From NCBI GenBank assembly GCA_009177215.1, contig WFLY01000184.1, positions 8,999 through 14,355 of the forward strand: a DNA stretch of 5,357 bases, given 5' to 3'. The stretch comes from Bacillota bacterium. Its GTDB lineage: Bacteria; Bacillota; Clostridia; Lachnospirales; Lachnospiraceae. Both the position numbers and the translations under genes were made by a program. This document shows positions 4,886 to 5,357 of the stretch, piece after piece (position 1 is the stretch's first letter; every line of letters begins with the position of its first letter). A model generated the notes under the pieces. The model saw nothing but the letters and a program-made list of their open reading frames with translations, was not told the origin of the DNA and did no database searches.

Positions 4886-5357
4886 ATGTACGAAGCATCA
4901 TTTGAGTCATTAACAAAATTTCAGTGTCCTGATTGGTTCAGAGACGTAAAATTCGGAATCTGGAGCCATTGGGGTCCCCAGTCCGTTCCCATGTGCGGAG
5001 ACTGGTACGCAAGGAATATGTATATTCAGGGAACTGACCAGTATGAGTATCATTTAAGAACCTACGGTCATCCGTCAAAATTTGGCTTCAAGGATATCTG
5101 CGCATTGTGGAAGGCGGAGAATTTTGACCCGGATGCCCTGATGGAGAAGTACCATAGAGCCGGCGCCAGATTTTTTGTGGCACAGGCTTCCCATCATGAC
5201 CATTTCTTTAATTTTAAGTCGCAATATAACAAATTTAATTCCGTGGATATGGGGCCGGAAAAGGATATCTGTGCATTGTGGAAAGCGGCAAGCGAGAAAT
5301 GGAACATGCCCTTTGGCATGACGGAGCATTTAGGCGCCTCCTTTGCATGGTGGCGTT
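4886..5357 (+). CDS. Alpha-L-fucosidase, glycoside hydrolase family 29, N-terminal part, runs off right edge
   Basis: The first 157 codons of a GH29 enzyme, which removes alpha-linked L-fucose from glycans. ATG 4886 follows TGAGG (4876-4880) by five bases. Typical GH29 signatures are PDWFRDVKFGIWSHWGPQSV (15-34), GDWYARNMY (38-46), YGHPSKFGFKD (60-70), a GARFFVAQASHHDHFFNF stretch (93-110) with the substrate-contacting HHD at 103-105, and PFGMTEHLGASFAWW (142-156). The tryptophan often found soon after HHD is replaced by Phe. The catalytic Asp lies further on, outside the window. There is no signal peptide, so the enzyme should be cytoplasmic and act on imported fucosylated oligosaccharides, as from mucin or milk glycans. 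KDICALWKA occurs twice (69-77 and 126-134), encoded by nearly identical DNA. The divergent AraC gene is the likely regulator. Substrate linkage cannot be told from this part. Confidence 0.9.
   Translation, partial: MYEASFESLTKFQCPDWFRDVKFGIWSHWGPQSVPMCGDWYARNMYIQGTDQYEYHLRTYGHPSKFGFKDICALWKAENFDPDALMEKYHRAGARFFVAQASHHDHFFNFKSQYNKFNSVDMGPEKDICALWKAASEKWNMPFGMTEHLGASFAWWR
5090..5288 (+). repeat. Two near-identical 28-base direct repeats inside the fucosidase gene
   Basis: Positions 5090-5117 and 5261-5288 match at 26 of 28 bases, differing only at 5101/5272 (C/T) and 5113/5284 (G/A). The copies are 171 bases apart, a multiple of three, and both encode KDICALWKA. Both differences are silent third-position changes. 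From memory, related GH29 enzymes have similar but not identical motifs at both places (KDI.PLWKAE and RDI...W.KAA), so the copies may have become alike secondarily. Confidence 0.85.

Noticed and set aside
5090..5288. Start of a CRISPR array (28-base repeats)
   Set aside because: There are only two copies 171 bases apart, they lie inside a coding frame, and both encode the same peptide within a GH29 enzyme.
5075..5329. Minus-strand frame of 84 codons at the right end
   Set aside because: It is antisense to the fucosidase, whose conserved motifs span the region; the fucosidase frame is open to the right edge.

Overview
The window looks like a chromosomal piece from a Gram-positive anaerobe of the Clostridia, most likely a gut Lachnospiraceae-type organism. 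Strong GGAGG-type ribosome binding sites, AT-rich promoters with near-consensus sigma-A hexamers, and a GH29 fucosidase beside an AraC regulator and a sugar ABC binding protein all fit this. The taxonomic guess is inference from gene style, not from a marker gene.

Layout. (1) Positions 1-247, minus strand: the 5' part of a small gene resembling the zinc-dependent phospholipase C-like family. It seems to lack an N-terminal block and runs off the left edge. (2) Positions 248-531: a divergent control region with a possible promoter and palindrome for the left gene. It also carries two plus-strand promoters and a perfect 12-bp inverted repeat of ArsR/SmtB type that serves the metal operon. (3) Positions 532-2751, plus strand: a two-gene heavy-metal efflux operon, made of a 72-residue HMA metal-binding protein and a 642-residue P1B-type ATPase of the Zn/Cd/Pb class with no HMA domain of its own. 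(4) Positions 2752-3935: a sugar ABC transporter solute-binding protein without signal peptide or N-terminal lobe start, probably a remnant, followed by a Shine-Dalgarno-like sequence with no gene behind it. (5) Positions 3936-4745, minus strand: an intact AraC-family regulator. (6) Positions 4746-4885: a compact divergent promoter region. (7) Position 4886 to the right edge, plus strand: the first 157 codons of a GH29 alpha-L-fucosidase.

How the parts work together. The HMA protein probably passes Zn2+ or Cd2+ to the ATPase, which pumps it out. The operator over the transcription start predicts derepression by metal through an ArsR-family repressor that is not in the window. On the right, the AraC regulator probably controls the divergent fucosidase in response to a sugar. 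The fucosidase has no signal peptide, so it should act on imported oligosaccharides, yet the only transporter component present is broken. Truncations on both sides of the metal operon suggest it sits at a rearranged site. I found no sign of a wholly new system; the junctions, the operator lacking its regulator, and a repeated segment inside the fucosidase are the points most worth checking.
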